Assembly (NCBI GenBank): GCA_004802705.1
Contig: SGPL01000637.1
Coordinates: forward strand, 1 to 17,218
Origin: Bondarzewia mesenterica
Taxonomy: Eukaryota > Basidiomycota > Agaricomycetes > Russulales > Bondarzewiaceae
Length of the DNA: 17,218 nt
Direction of reading: 5' to 3'
Position numbers and translations under genes: made by a program. Below the pieces are notes generated by a model that worked only from the letters and a program-made list of their open reading frames with translations, had not been told where the DNA came from and did not search any database. Of the stretch, positions 8,387 to 16,952 are shown in pieces (the stretch's first letter is position 1; every line of letters starts with the position of its first letter).

Positions 8387-9163
8387 CNTTCTCTCAGCTC
8401 GGGAAATTCTCGTAAAAGGGCTCCTTGGGTAGATGACNAGTAGATCATCNTTTCTATNGACNTCGACCATACTTGACTGCGGAGCTGATATNNGGATGAA
8501 TCAGAACCCTTCACTCGCGNGGCCGTCGCATGAACATGCTGATGCAACAAANNGACAGTGGGATCAGATATTTGANGATTGGCTTGCTCTTCTTCCTGAG
8601 CNNGTTCTAACCTTTCCTTCGTGATTGTAGATAACAATCGAGCATCGGCTTCGAACNTCTTCCTATGCATCTGGATTTTGGCAGAATTAAGAGCCTCCTG
8701 ATGCTGATCGATACNGAATGCCACAAAAGGGAACGTTTCGTGNAAGCNAAAGNGACGGTCAAAAAACNNCAGCAGATATCTCGTATGATCTCCATATAAC
8801 ACCTCTACCTCGCGATCNGCTTCAATACCTCCTCGCCCTTATGGAAACAATGTCGGGAAGGCTTTCTCAAAAAAATTAGGTGCGTCCGGATTATAAGCTC
8901 GATGCTCCCCGCTTCGTGGTCNACCGAAATCCCTNACTGCANGATTGCCATGCTTCACAGCGTACCCCCCTTCTTGTCCATCTTGCCACATGTTACTTAA
9001 TCNGCTCAACATAAGCTCATTAGCAGTAACACTGGCAAGNTCGGTATNCAATGTCCCTGAAATTTGTAAAGGAACAACCTGCGGTGCGTNGTTATCTTTC
9101 ATTAAAAATACAGAAATCAAGTTAATGTGTGGCCACAAGTTCNCAACTTAAATGAAACATACC
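8387..9163 (-). pseudogene. Truncated Helitron_like_N region, HUH nuclease core deleted
   Basis: After a 68-nt intron (9096-9163, GTATGT...AAAG) the frame reads APQVVPLQISGTL, LASVTANELML, EGGYAVKHG, DFG and PNFFEKAFPTLFP. A TAA at 8839-8841 sits where this family usually has Tyr in FPYGRGG. The frame continues with GRGGIEADREVEVLYGDHTR, HETFPFVAF, ALNSAKIQMHRK, FEADARLLSTITKERLE and YQLRSQVW. In intact relatives a few hundred residues follow RSQxW, including the HxH nuclease motif. Here RSQVWS is followed within about ten codons by MIYxSSTQGALLREFPELRE, which belongs near the end of that region. The deletion joint therefore lies at about 8440-8465. Confidence 0.75.
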
Positions 9164-9169
9164 GATTTC

Positions 9170-10077
9170 AGACGANCGATGCATAGAATGTGANGAGGTG
9201 AGATCTGNTGAGCCTAATTATAACCATCAGGATAAATTTCTTATGTANAGGTGAACTCCACCAACCTAAATCNGCAGCGTCTTCATCGGNAACGTACCCA
9301 TTATGCTCCTGATCTAAAATACTGACATCTTCCGTTTGTTTAGTATTAGCTAACAACTCTTCCAGAACGTCATCTTCTGGGAGCATTCNAAGACGATTCT
9401 CGTNGATCTCTATGTCCCCATAGTATTTNNGATTATTCCTTTGCTACCACTGCAAGGCAGTCCTCACAGCTGATCGCNGTACCCGAAANGTCNTCCNCAA
9501 CCAATCCTTCGGCAGANGACCTTGTCCAACAAAAGTCACGGACATAACTAAGGCCAACAATGATGGATGCCTTGGCATCAAATTACCCTNCNTCATGTGA
9601 GCAATACCTCTGATATCTTNGGCATAGGTGCTGANAGTTCCGNGCATCCCTCTTTGCAACNTCGAAATGTTATCNCNATCGTATAANGGCATCAGATTTC
9701 CAAATCTAGGATCCNCCTCCAGCAAACTGACGCAGATATCGGGAGTACTGCATTTTTCGCCCGCACCAATGATCATACCTTCGGCAACGACGAAAAGAAG
9801 CTTGCACGCGTCGGAGTATATAGTCGTCGATATTGAATCGAGTGTTGTGTGGAGCAACTCTCTCACCTTCAGAGTAACATGTCACCAAGCACACAGCAAA
9901 GAGCTCGGCGCNAATCTGTGAGAGACTCATGATTGGTGCTGCACTATCTGACTGAATGCTCAACATCGTGCTCGACNCGTACGCCGATGACTTGCCACCT
10001 TTTGNNTTCTTCACAAGTTTATTGGTACCTTGAGGACCCGCCCAGGGTGCAGTTCCATTCCTGTTGTCAATTGACAC
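9170..10077 (-). pseudogene. RepHel N-terminal part (DUF6570-like region)
   Basis: The first piece (10077 to about 9880) reads TAPWAGPQGTNKLVK, KGGKSSAY and SSTMLSIQSDSAAPIMSLSQ. The frame then changes and continues with [40 protein letters not shown] and DPRFGNLM. Next come LQRGMxGT, a GNLMPRHPSLLALVMSVTFV block and LPKDWL, a pattern I associate with the region before Helitron_like_N in fungal Helitrons. TAG at 9444 follows TALQW, and the frame carries straight on with QRNN and KYYGDIEI to MLPEDDVLEELLA, so this is a nonsense change rather than the end of a gene. The exact N-terminus is uncertain because the 10077 frame opens at a non-ATG codon. Confidence 0.6.
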
Positions 10078-10167
10078 TTTGAGATGCNTCCATTTTAGAT
10101 TTCTGAGNGATGAAGGTGTTGTCAGTTGACAGGTNTAATTATTTTAATCATGCNGATGCTTTGATAG

Positions 10168-10725
10168 ACTGATTCCGGTGAACACTTGCTCAGACTTCCT
10201 TGTAACCCAAGTGCTGCTGCACACAAGTTTCTGTTGCACTGGCTCATCCGCTGCACCAAGGTCTCATTTTTCTTTCCCTCTTAATAATTTACTGTTCACA
10301 AATTCTTAGGTCATTTGTGGCAAACTTCCCNTCTACGTTGATTGCGCTCCNGCTTTTAACTATGCCNATTCNGCCCACACTACAATCATNAAGCCAGATG
10401 GTTCGATCCCTTATGCCAACAACAATGACTTGTAAANGCAGCAGAAGGCACACTTNGAGTCTGACTCGCTCTCACTAGATTTCTGCTATGTCNCTGAATC
10501 GATGGTCGAGAATGTCCCCAAGCCCACCGTCGAGCTTTGTCACCTCGATTCGGTCCGNAGGGGACACAAGGGACCTAACATCAGCATGTATCTGATTGTC
10601 AAAGAAGGCCAGGCCTGCTATTCGTGCTGAGGCCNCCACCAAAGNGAAATGGGAATNAGGGCAAATTAAGACCAAATGAGCACGTGCGTAAAGGAGTTAG
10701 GTTTGCCGCTGGAGAGTAAGTCAAC
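10168..10725 (+). pseudogene. GH15-like (trehalase/glucoamylase-type) gene fragment with a retained intron
   Basis: Exon 10168-10260 reads EHLLRLPCNPSAAAHKFLLH and WLIRCTK. An intron at 10261-10309 (GTCTCA...TCTTAG, 49 nt, phase 0) is followed by VICGKLPxYVDCAPAFNYA, SAHTTIIKPDGSIPYANN, ESDSLSLDFCYV, MVENVPKPTVELCHLDSV and GHKGPNISMYLIVKEGQA. The CAPAFNYA...HTT pattern and what follows resemble the N-terminal region of fungal glycoside hydrolase family 15 proteins. TAA at 10433 and TGA at 10628 are in frame, and a shifted remnant KELGLPLESK follows near 10690-10720. The catalytic domain is absent. It lies divergently next to the 5' side of the Helitron gene. Helitrons are known to capture gene pieces with introns, so capture is a reasonable inference, but element boundaries were not seen. 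Confidence 0.6.
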
Positions 10726-10866
10726 ATATAATCTGCAGGGCACACAGATCNACATTAAACTTGACTGTCATCTNAGAGTTTGTCATTGGCNCATCTTNTT
10801 GCATTAAAAGGACGACCCTCTNTTGATGAAGGTCNATATTGTCATCATCATGCNGCAACTTGCAAG

Positions 10867-10971
10867 TCAGTAATCGGTGGACTTTATGTCATAGGGCCTT
10901 TACGAGCTTTTGATGGGGACCAACAAGTACTGGCATTCATGGATCAAGATGTCTACTTTGGNGGATCTTGA
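10867..10971 (+). pseudogene. Unrecognised coding scrap
   Basis: A plus-strand frame reads VIGGLYVIGPLRAFDGDQQV then LAFMDQDVYF and stops at 10969-10971. The string has the look of a globular protein (hydrophobic alternation, an RAFDGD turn) and is only about 35 residues long. I do not recognise the family. It follows the GH15-like fragment on the same strand after about 140 bp and might be another captured piece. Confidence 0.25.
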
Positions 10972-11468
10972 AAAAAAGGCAGTTCACTATAGTGCGCTCN
11001 CTCTCAAGCTGCTCATAATTATGTTCAAGTTTCATATTGCTTCAAATTCAAGGCTATTGCGGCATAAATTGTGTAAATAGATGTCTAAAAACAATTTCAT
11101 GTCTCATCATACTATAAAAAACTATATAACATATAAAAACTATTTTATAGCATCATTAGATCTAGTTGTTGATGAGACTATAAGAAAACTTAGGTTGAGA
11201 AAACTAAAGACNACCTTAGTAACAGTGAGAAAGAGGGAGTGTGATGTATATTAAAGCTCTATCTAACCTNAAGAATTAATTAGCTGCAATTTAGCTCAGA
11301 AAACATCTTGATGTATGTTTATCACTTACTTGATAGGGTACTTACATTTTTATTATTTTGTGCATAGATGTGTAGGCTAGTGGCATACTTGTACTTACTT
11401 CTAACATCCAAAGCAATAGTTTTTTTTTAGTTTGGTATAGATGTATCTCAGAATCAGCTTGCAAATAT
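10972..11468. other. AT-rich spacer without a gene
   Basis: Composition turns clearly AT-rich here and no coding frame is convincing. The only structured item is a purine run followed by TGTGATGTAT near 11229-11249, listed separately. Ambiguous bases become sparse after about 10970, in contrast to the dense stretch to the left. Confidence 0.4.
11229..11249 (+). other. Polypurine-tract-like run followed by TGTGATGTAT
   Basis: The string GTGAGAAAGAGGGAG runs directly into TGTGATGTAT. In LTR retrotransposons a polypurine tract primes plus-strand DNA synthesis, and the 3' LTR starts with TG immediately after it. The match is to a short, loose pattern. No pol or integrase remnant is visible upstream, so I give it little weight. 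Confidence 0.2.
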
Positions 11469-11835
11469 CAATGTTGCTGCATAGTTCTATATTATCTGAT
11501 TNGCTTGTGAATACTAATATTGCTCATGATACTACTATAGCTCCAAATTAGCTGATGAATGGCAATATTGCTCTATGCGGATGTTTCTGTAAATNAGCTA
11601 GTAAATAACAATATTGCTGTGTGTCCTCATGTTCCTGATCAGCTGGTAAATGTCAATATTGCTATGTGCATCTGTATACCCAAATCAGCTGGTGCATAAC
11701 AATATTGCTATGTGATTCTGTATAACCGAATCAGCTGGTGAATAACAATATTGCTATGTGATTCTNTACACCTGAATCAGCTGATGCATAACAATATTGC
11801 TTTCTGTCTCTCTATCTCTGAATCAGCTGGTCAGT
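11469..11835 (+). repeat. 46-bp minisatellite, block 1 (about 8 copies)
   Basis: The landmark CAATATTGCT or a one- or two-base variant occurs at about 11469, 11515, 11563, 11609, 11654, 11700, 11746 and 11792, so the period is 45 to 48 bp with a mode of 46. A typical unit is AATCAGCTGGTGAATAA followed by CAATATTGCTATGTG and a TGTATA-rich spacer. Each unit carries two perfect palindromes, CAGCTG and CAATATTG, separated by about 8 bp. Since 46 is not a multiple of three, the array is not coding. Confidence 0.9.
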
Positions 11836-12732
11836 AGCAATACAGTATTGACTTGTTCATAATCCTACCCTATTCCTTCATGCATCTGCTAATAACTTAT
11901 TTAATTTTAAATATTTTCATTATTCCTTTATTATAAATACTCTTTTATATTTCAGAACTATTGTCTAAAAATTTTATATATCTTAGGGGAAGTAGAATAG
12001 TACTTATATTTAAATTTAAAATAGCTTATATTAGATAATTACAACCTTTATCTCACAATTACTTATAAAATAGGAGTTNATATNGATATCNAAATTTTTT
12101 AATTATATTGGGTCGCATCTAAATAAATTTTATAAATAATAAGCAATGTTATTGAAGCACAATCTGATGCCTTAAAATCNGATTTGTTAAAAATAGGCCA
12201 AAATAAAATAATCATGCTAAAACTTAGAGCTTAATTAGCTTAAGTTTAGCTAATTTTGGCAGGGTCACAGTGGATGACATGTAGATGAAGGATTAGAATT
12301 TCATTATCGACCTTTAAATCGTTTAACAAGCAACTTTTAGCAACTTTATCTATATCATCTTTAGATATAGATTAACTAACTAACTAACTACTCTCAATTG
12401 TTTTTGGTATAAAAATAATATTCTGTGACTAAGAATGTGTGGGGCAAAGTATTTGATCAAAGAATAGGTCAACACAATATTGCTTTATAATAATCAAATT
12501 TAGTGGCCTTTAGCTTATCCATATTACTTTTCTATTCTAACATATTAGCTCATAGATTCTTCATATTGTTATTTACTCCTTAATAACCCTATTTACAAAA
12601 AGCTTATTAAAGCTAATATGAGTTTCAACAAGTTCTTCCCATATTACATTGTAATTCTTTCCAACTTATAGTTCCAATGGGAGTACCAGTGTCAATTTTA
12701 TCTACAATATCTGGGTAATGTTTAATGAATAT
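11836..12732. other. AT-rich segment between minisatellite blocks
   Basis: No gene is seen. The DNA is strongly AT-rich, with runs such as TTTAAATTTAAAATAG, and contains a short TAAC microsatellite at about 12372-12391 (four units). One isolated CAATATTGCT, at about 12474, matches the minisatellite core, which suggests that the two blocks were once continuous or that this segment was inserted or has drifted beyond recognition. Confidence 0.4.
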
Positions 12733-13436
12733 GAATATTGCTGCTGGGCTGTGTACCTCCAAAGCAGCTAATGTATCACAATATTGCTGATGTCCCCATC
12801 ATGCCACAGCAGCTGTTGAGTGATGATATTGCTATTTCTTTATATTCCTGAAGCAGCTGTTAAAGAAAACAATATTACTGCTCCAGACTGTATGACCAGA
12901 AAGGCTGATAAATGACAATATTGCTGTTACCTCTGTACTTCNGAAGCCGCTGTTGNGAAAAANAATATTACCAGTCCAAACTGTATCACCGGAGAGGCTG
13001 ATGAATAACAATATTGCTGTTGTCTTTGTACTTCCAAAGCAGCAGTTGGGAAAAACAATATTATTGCTTTAATCTGTTTGACCANAAAAGCTGATGAATG
13101 ACAATATTGCTTCTGCCTCCTTTTTNCCGAAGCAGCTGTTGATTTACAATATTGCTTTGGCCTCCATACTTCCTAAGCAGNTGTCGAATGACAATATTAC
13201 TGCTGTTGACTGTATCTCCACAACAGCCAGTAGAGTACAATATTGCTGCCTTTCTCTATCATGCCGAAGCAGCTCTTGACTNATAATATTGTTATCTGAT
13301 AATATATCTCTGAATCAGCCAANAAATATTGATATTGCTCCTTGNATTATATATATCTTCAATCCTTGGATAAATATTAATATTGTTCCTCTTAAGCCTC
13401 ATCCTTTAAATTGGCTCAACTAATATCAATATCATT
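12733..13436 (+). repeat. 46-bp minisatellite, block 2 (about 16 copies)
   Basis: The AATATTGCT core recurs at about 12733, 12779, 12824, 12870, 12916, 12963, 13009, 13056, 13102, 13147, 13192, 13238, 13284, 13330, 13378 and 13427, again with a period close to 46. Units here more often read AAAGCAGCTGTTG before the CAATATTG core and use CTGTA or TTTGTACTTCC spacers, so they form a different subfamily from block 1. Divergence grows toward the right end. The short frame at 13094-13279 follows the repeat and is not a gene. Confidence 0.9.
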
Positions 13437-14177
13437 CTCTTTGACTTTATCTCTCAATTGGCCAATAAAAGCCATAATATTTTTCTTTTTTATATTAATT
13501 AAGTATGAGTTTATGATTCAATTTTATTACTCAGTGAGNATAAATANGACATAAAAAAAACAATCCCCTCAAAGGTCAATGCATTTGCAGGCAATCAATG
13601 TGAGGTAAAAAGATAATATTACAACAAAAAGTTGAGCAATGAGCTGGCTGAGCTTGATACTCAAACACTGCTTAGGACCAATAACAATAATACTATATTT
13701 CAGCTTTTATATCACTTTCAATCAATATGTCTATATTGCTTCATATCAGCTGGCATCTTCAGTCATAAACTCAATATTGATCCGCTCCTGACCGCCGGGT
13801 CTAATTGCTGAAAGTTATTGTTTATCATATTTCTCTGATGAATCAGAGTATTGTGACTGAAGGGGCTCGCTCGCATCCCGTTCCAATTCGATATCGCGTG
13901 GAGCACACGCTCCTTCATTTTGTTGTTTTATTGCATGTTATTTCTAGGAGACTTCACAGTGCACCTATCAGGTTCGCCAGATTACCTTTTACCTTTTGAT
14001 CTCACATGCTTTCACTTCCCTTTGAACCAATGCCAGACTGCCAGTCGCTGAATCTTCCTGTTCCCGTTTTTCATTCTATTCTGCCTGCTCTGACTTCGCC
14101 CTTGTTCGCTCATTTTCTACCTTCATCGTATGATGTTTGCTATATCTTTCAGTCTCCCTTCTTCACTCTCTGCTCAG
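13437..14177. other. Transition from AT-rich DNA to CT-rich LTR-like DNA
   Basis: Up to about 13790 the sequence stays AT-rich, with further relics of the ATATTGCT and CAGCTGG strings near 13730-13750. From about 13800 it becomes pyrimidine-rich and more balanced in GC, with no ambiguous bases, and it runs into the TATA-containing stretch. Open frames at 13805-13999 and 14006-14332 are short, Leu/Pro/Ser-rich and without recognisable motifs, as expected in CT-rich DNA. I see no gene. Confidence 0.4.
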
Positions 14178-14184
14178 TATATAA
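14178..14184 (+). promoter_or_regulatory. TATA box, candidate LTR promoter
   Basis: TATATAA occurs in the context GCTCAGTATATAAGCTACG, about 850 bp upstream of the gag start, on the same strand, inside CT-rich DNA. LTR promoters of Ty3/Gypsy elements commonly have a TATA box in U3 that starts a transcript through R-U5 and the leader. The position fits, but the LTR borders could not be proven. Confidence 0.4.
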
Positions 14185-14239
14185 GCTACGATACGTCTCT
14201 GCAAAAGATCAGATCAGTCTATGGACTTCAGACCTCATT

Positions 14240-14352
14240 TCACTTGTGCGAACTGCGACTGTGAACTGCGACTACAACCTGCGACTTTGCGACTTTGACT
14301 TTGCTTTTGCTGCGACTTACTGTGACCTTTGACTTTGCTGCGACCTTCGACA
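14240..14352 (+). repeat. Short GCGACT/TTTGACTTTGC direct repeats in the LTR-like region
   Basis: GCGACT or near variants (AACTGCGACTGTGAACTGCG, CCTGCGACTTTGCGACTTTG, TTGCTGCGAC) recur many times within about 110 bp, mixed with TTTGACTTTGCT. They lie 60 to 170 bp downstream of the TATA box, where the R-U5 part of an LTR would be. They look like a slippage-prone microsatellite, and no protein-level meaning is apparent. Confidence 0.6.
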
Positions 14353-14636
14353 TTGCTTCTCTACCTCTAAACATCGTGCTTCATCTCTATATCCTATCCA
14401 TCCTCCCATTTTATAACATCTCAGACCTTTGACCCAAATATCGCACTGACTTCACACCTTCATCAGAATATTGCTCTGATATCGCAATTGATCACATGCT
14501 CTCATTCATCCTTCGTACCTATTTACTTACACACCTGTGTCTTTGCAGCAGACATCTACTCGACTCACCCTCTTACACATCACTAGTAGTGTCTTTTGGG
14601 GTGTTGTTTCTCCCCTAGGGGCATCGCGAGTGTATT

Positions 14637-14660
14637 ATTTTAGAGCCCACTGTGAGGGGT
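14637..14660 (+). other. Candidate primer-binding-site region after the LTR
   Basis: ATTTTAGAGCCCACTGTGAG resembles the GGAGCCCACNGTGGGG-like string found just after the 5' LTR in some Gypsy elements, with an A where a TGG start would be expected. It lies about 380 bp before the gag start codon, a plausible leader length. The call rests on resemblance and position only. Confidence 0.2.
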
Positions 14661-15036
14661 GAGTTTTCAAGATTGCTGCTGAAGGCTGACACCATCTATC
14701 TTAACCTACTGCTGCTTATGACCTTCAACAAGAATTTATTGCTGTTTTTCAAACCCTCAGAATCTCGTCGACACTTCACTCTTCTCAGACAATGATATCA
14801 TATCAGAGTACCTCTCCTATCACTACCTTCTGTCATCACCATCGCCATCCCTGCCTTTGCAACCTATTGATACCTCTTACTACATGACTCTACTAGTTTC
14901 ACTACCTCTGATGTCACCACTGGATTTCGATCAGTCTTCGCTCGATTTATCGCCCTAACTCCATTACACTTCTCTCCCTAGCGATTTCAGATTGCAACAA
15001 CCATCCATTACAACACAAGTCATTATCTGCTCAACT
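14661..15036 (+). other. Probable untranslated leader before gag
   Basis: This CT-rich stretch has no long frame and sits between the PBS-like string and the gag ATG. The gag frame is open upstream to 14992, but that extension begins with a TTG codon, so ATG at 15037 is the better start. Nothing else is seen. Confidence 0.35.
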
Positions 15037-16952
15037 ATGGCTCCTTCAATGCCCACATGTGGTGATCGCACCACACTCACCTTTGACACCAAACAACCTC
15101 ACGAACTTCATCGCTACTTCACCGACCTCGAATTCTACTTCACTTGCTCGGAAGTTACCAATGACGAAGAAAAGAAGACTCATGCTTGCCGATTTCTCGA
15201 TGTTGACACTTGCGAACTCTGGCAGTTGCTAGCTAAATACACAGACACTGCGAAGACCTATGAAGACTTCAAGTCGGTGATCTACAAGTTATATCCTGGA
15301 GCTGAAGAAGATAGGAAGTGGTCGATCGCAGATATGGACAAGCTCATCGGCGAACATTCTAAGATTGGGATCCTCTCTATTAGTGATCTTGGCAAATATC
15401 ATCGCTAGTTTTTCAACATCACGACCTTTTTGATTGCTAAGAAATGCCTCTCCATTTCCGAACAAAGTTGCGCCTTCACTCGAGGCTTCCACCCTGAACT
15501 ATGGGCCCGAGTTTTGCAGTGCCTCTAGCTGAAGTCTCCAGACCATTTCCTTGATGATCCGTATGATATTCAGGAAGTGCACAATGTGGCGCGATTTGTC
15601 CTCCATGGCACCACTTCAGCTGTACAGCCCACTGACATCTCTTCATTGCCATTGATCGCACCTATCGCCTCTACTACTGAGGTCAAAACAGAAAACCTCG
15701 CGACCATGTTTGAGCACATTACAGAGACATTCGTCAAGGCCCTTAGTGATCAACAAGCCATCGCACCCCCTCGTCCTCCGCTGAACCCCAAAACCACTGG
15801 TCGCTGCACCTTCTGTGGCAATGCTGAACATTATATGCGAGAATGCCCTGAAGTCGAAGACTATATTCATTAAGGCAAGTGCAGGTGCAATCCCAAAGGC
15901 AAGGTGATCCTATCATCTGGGGCCTTTGTCCCACAAAGTATTCTAGGGCTTTGGTTGAAGGAACGCATCGATGAATGGCATCGTCGCAACCCAGGACAGA
16001 TCGCGCGAGGACAGCTGCTTTTTAATGTCTTACCTAATATCTACTACGATTGTTCTGCACTCAACCCAGCTGATCCTCTGGCCCCTGTGATCACCATGAC
16101 TGTGCATCTCTCGGCATATCATCTGACAACAGACGATCACATCGCCAGCCTTGAAGGCGAACTGTTCTAACTTCATAATCAGCGACAACTCAGGACACGA
16201 TCGTGCAATGCCCTGAGGCTGACAGTGATGAAGAACCCAGCGATAACACTCCTGAAGTACTGCACCCTACTGCTCCGAAGGTCTCACACCCAGTTCTATA
16301 CATTCAAGTTCCTCCACATCTAAAACCAGCCCCTGTGGAACCCACACAGCACGTTGATCCTCTTATTCATCCGTACGCTGCAGCTCGTGATGCTATCTAT
16401 GTCCCACCTGTCGATAAAGTCACCAATGAGGTTCCGCAACCACCTGCGATCAAGAAGCAAGAACCTGCATATCACACGATGGCACTGATCTATGATGAGG
16501 GAGTCACGAAAGATGTTTATGACAGGGCTATGTCATCTCCGATCACGGTCACTCAGCATGAGCTTTTATCGCTCTCTTTAGAAGTTCGTGCCCAGATTCA
16601 CGAAGCAACTGCTGGCCGATGCATACCTCAGCACGATGGTGAACAAGCCAAGATTTTGATGCAAGACGATGCCCTCCCCTTTGCCCTTGATGATCTTGAC
16701 TCACCCTGCGATATTGACCATACTTTACCTGATATCGCCACAGCCTCATTTGCGCAAATCCTTCATCAGCCACTCATACCTCCCGAAGGATTGCTCATTA
16801 TCCCGGACTCATAAAAAGCCTACTTCAATTCGCTCACACCGGACGAAGAACCCAAACCCCTCATTGTTACAAAAGAATCATCAGCACTTCGCTCTATCCT
16901 ACCCCTCATTGATCATCAACAGTGAGTCAAATCCATTGTCGATCCTGCACAT
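15037..16952 (+). pseudogene. Ty3/Gypsy-like gag to pre-protease polyprotein, broken and truncated
   Basis: Gag packages the retrotransposon RNA into virus-like particles. The frame starts with MAPSMPTCGDRTTLTFD. It passes through HELHRYFTDLEFYFT, KKTHACRFLDVDTCELWQLL, AKTYEDFKSVIYKLYPG, DRKWSIADMDKLIGE and LGKYHR, a typical retrotransposon gag core. A CCHC knuckle follows at 15804-15846. One frame runs from 15037 to 16170 with stops at 15406 (TAG), 15526 (TAG), 15871 (TAA) and 16168 (TAA). After a frameshift between 16171 and 16203 the sense continues as a Pro-rich segment, PAYHTMALIYDEGVTKDVYD, SPITVTQHELLSLSLEVRAQ, TKESSALRSI and SIVDPA, with stops at 16812 (TAA) and 16923 (TGA). In relatives SIVDPG opens the aspartic protease. 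Here the match ends at the right arm, so protease, RT and integrase are absent. Confidence 0.85.
15804..15846 (+). other. CCHC zinc knuckle of gag
   Basis: The codons read CTFCGNAEHYMREC, which is CX2CX4HX4C with all four metal ligands present. This nucleocapsid-type knuckle binds RNA in retrotransposon gag proteins. It is intact, although the frame around it contains stops 276 bp before and 25 bp after it. Confidence 0.95.

Larger units (their letters stand above)
5497..10077 (-). pseudogene. Helitron replicase-helicase (RepHel), decayed and internally deleted
   Basis: RepHel proteins mobilise Helitrons by rolling-circle transposition. They join an HUH single-strand nuclease to a PIF1-family 5'-3' DNA helicase. 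Reading the minus strand, I see in order an N-terminal segment, a DUF6570-like part, the first part of Helitron_like_N, a linker, and the PIF1 helicase through to its C-terminal motif VI. The sense lies in several frames. In-frame stops occur at 9444 (TAG), 8839 (TAA), 7815 (TGA) and 6927 (TAA). Frame changes fall near 9880-9910, 9200-9260, 7740-7745 (an A-run), 7605-7620 and 5785-5805. Three short introns still restore phase: 9096-9163, 8322-8386 and 8103-8182. The nuclease core is missing. The gene is not functional as read. Helitron termini were not identified with confidence. Confidence 0.9.

Noticed and set aside
13094..13279. 61-codon plus-strand frame in the minisatellite
   Set aside because: It is a chance opening in a 46-bp repeat, which cannot keep one frame between units.
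11469..13436. CRISPR-like array of regularly spaced repeats
   Set aside because: Both the repeat and the spacer drift together, the spacers are related to each other, there are no cas genes and the context is eukaryotic. It is a minisatellite.
13805..14332. Two short plus-strand frames rich in Leu, Pro and Ser before gag
   Set aside because: They lie in pyrimidine-rich LTR-like DNA, overlap the TATA box and GCGACT repeats, and show no domain.
16203..16814. A separate 203-residue gene
   Set aside because: It starts at a GTG, follows the upstream gag frame after a frameshift and continues past its stop as the same polyprotein, so it is part of the Gypsy-like pseudogene.
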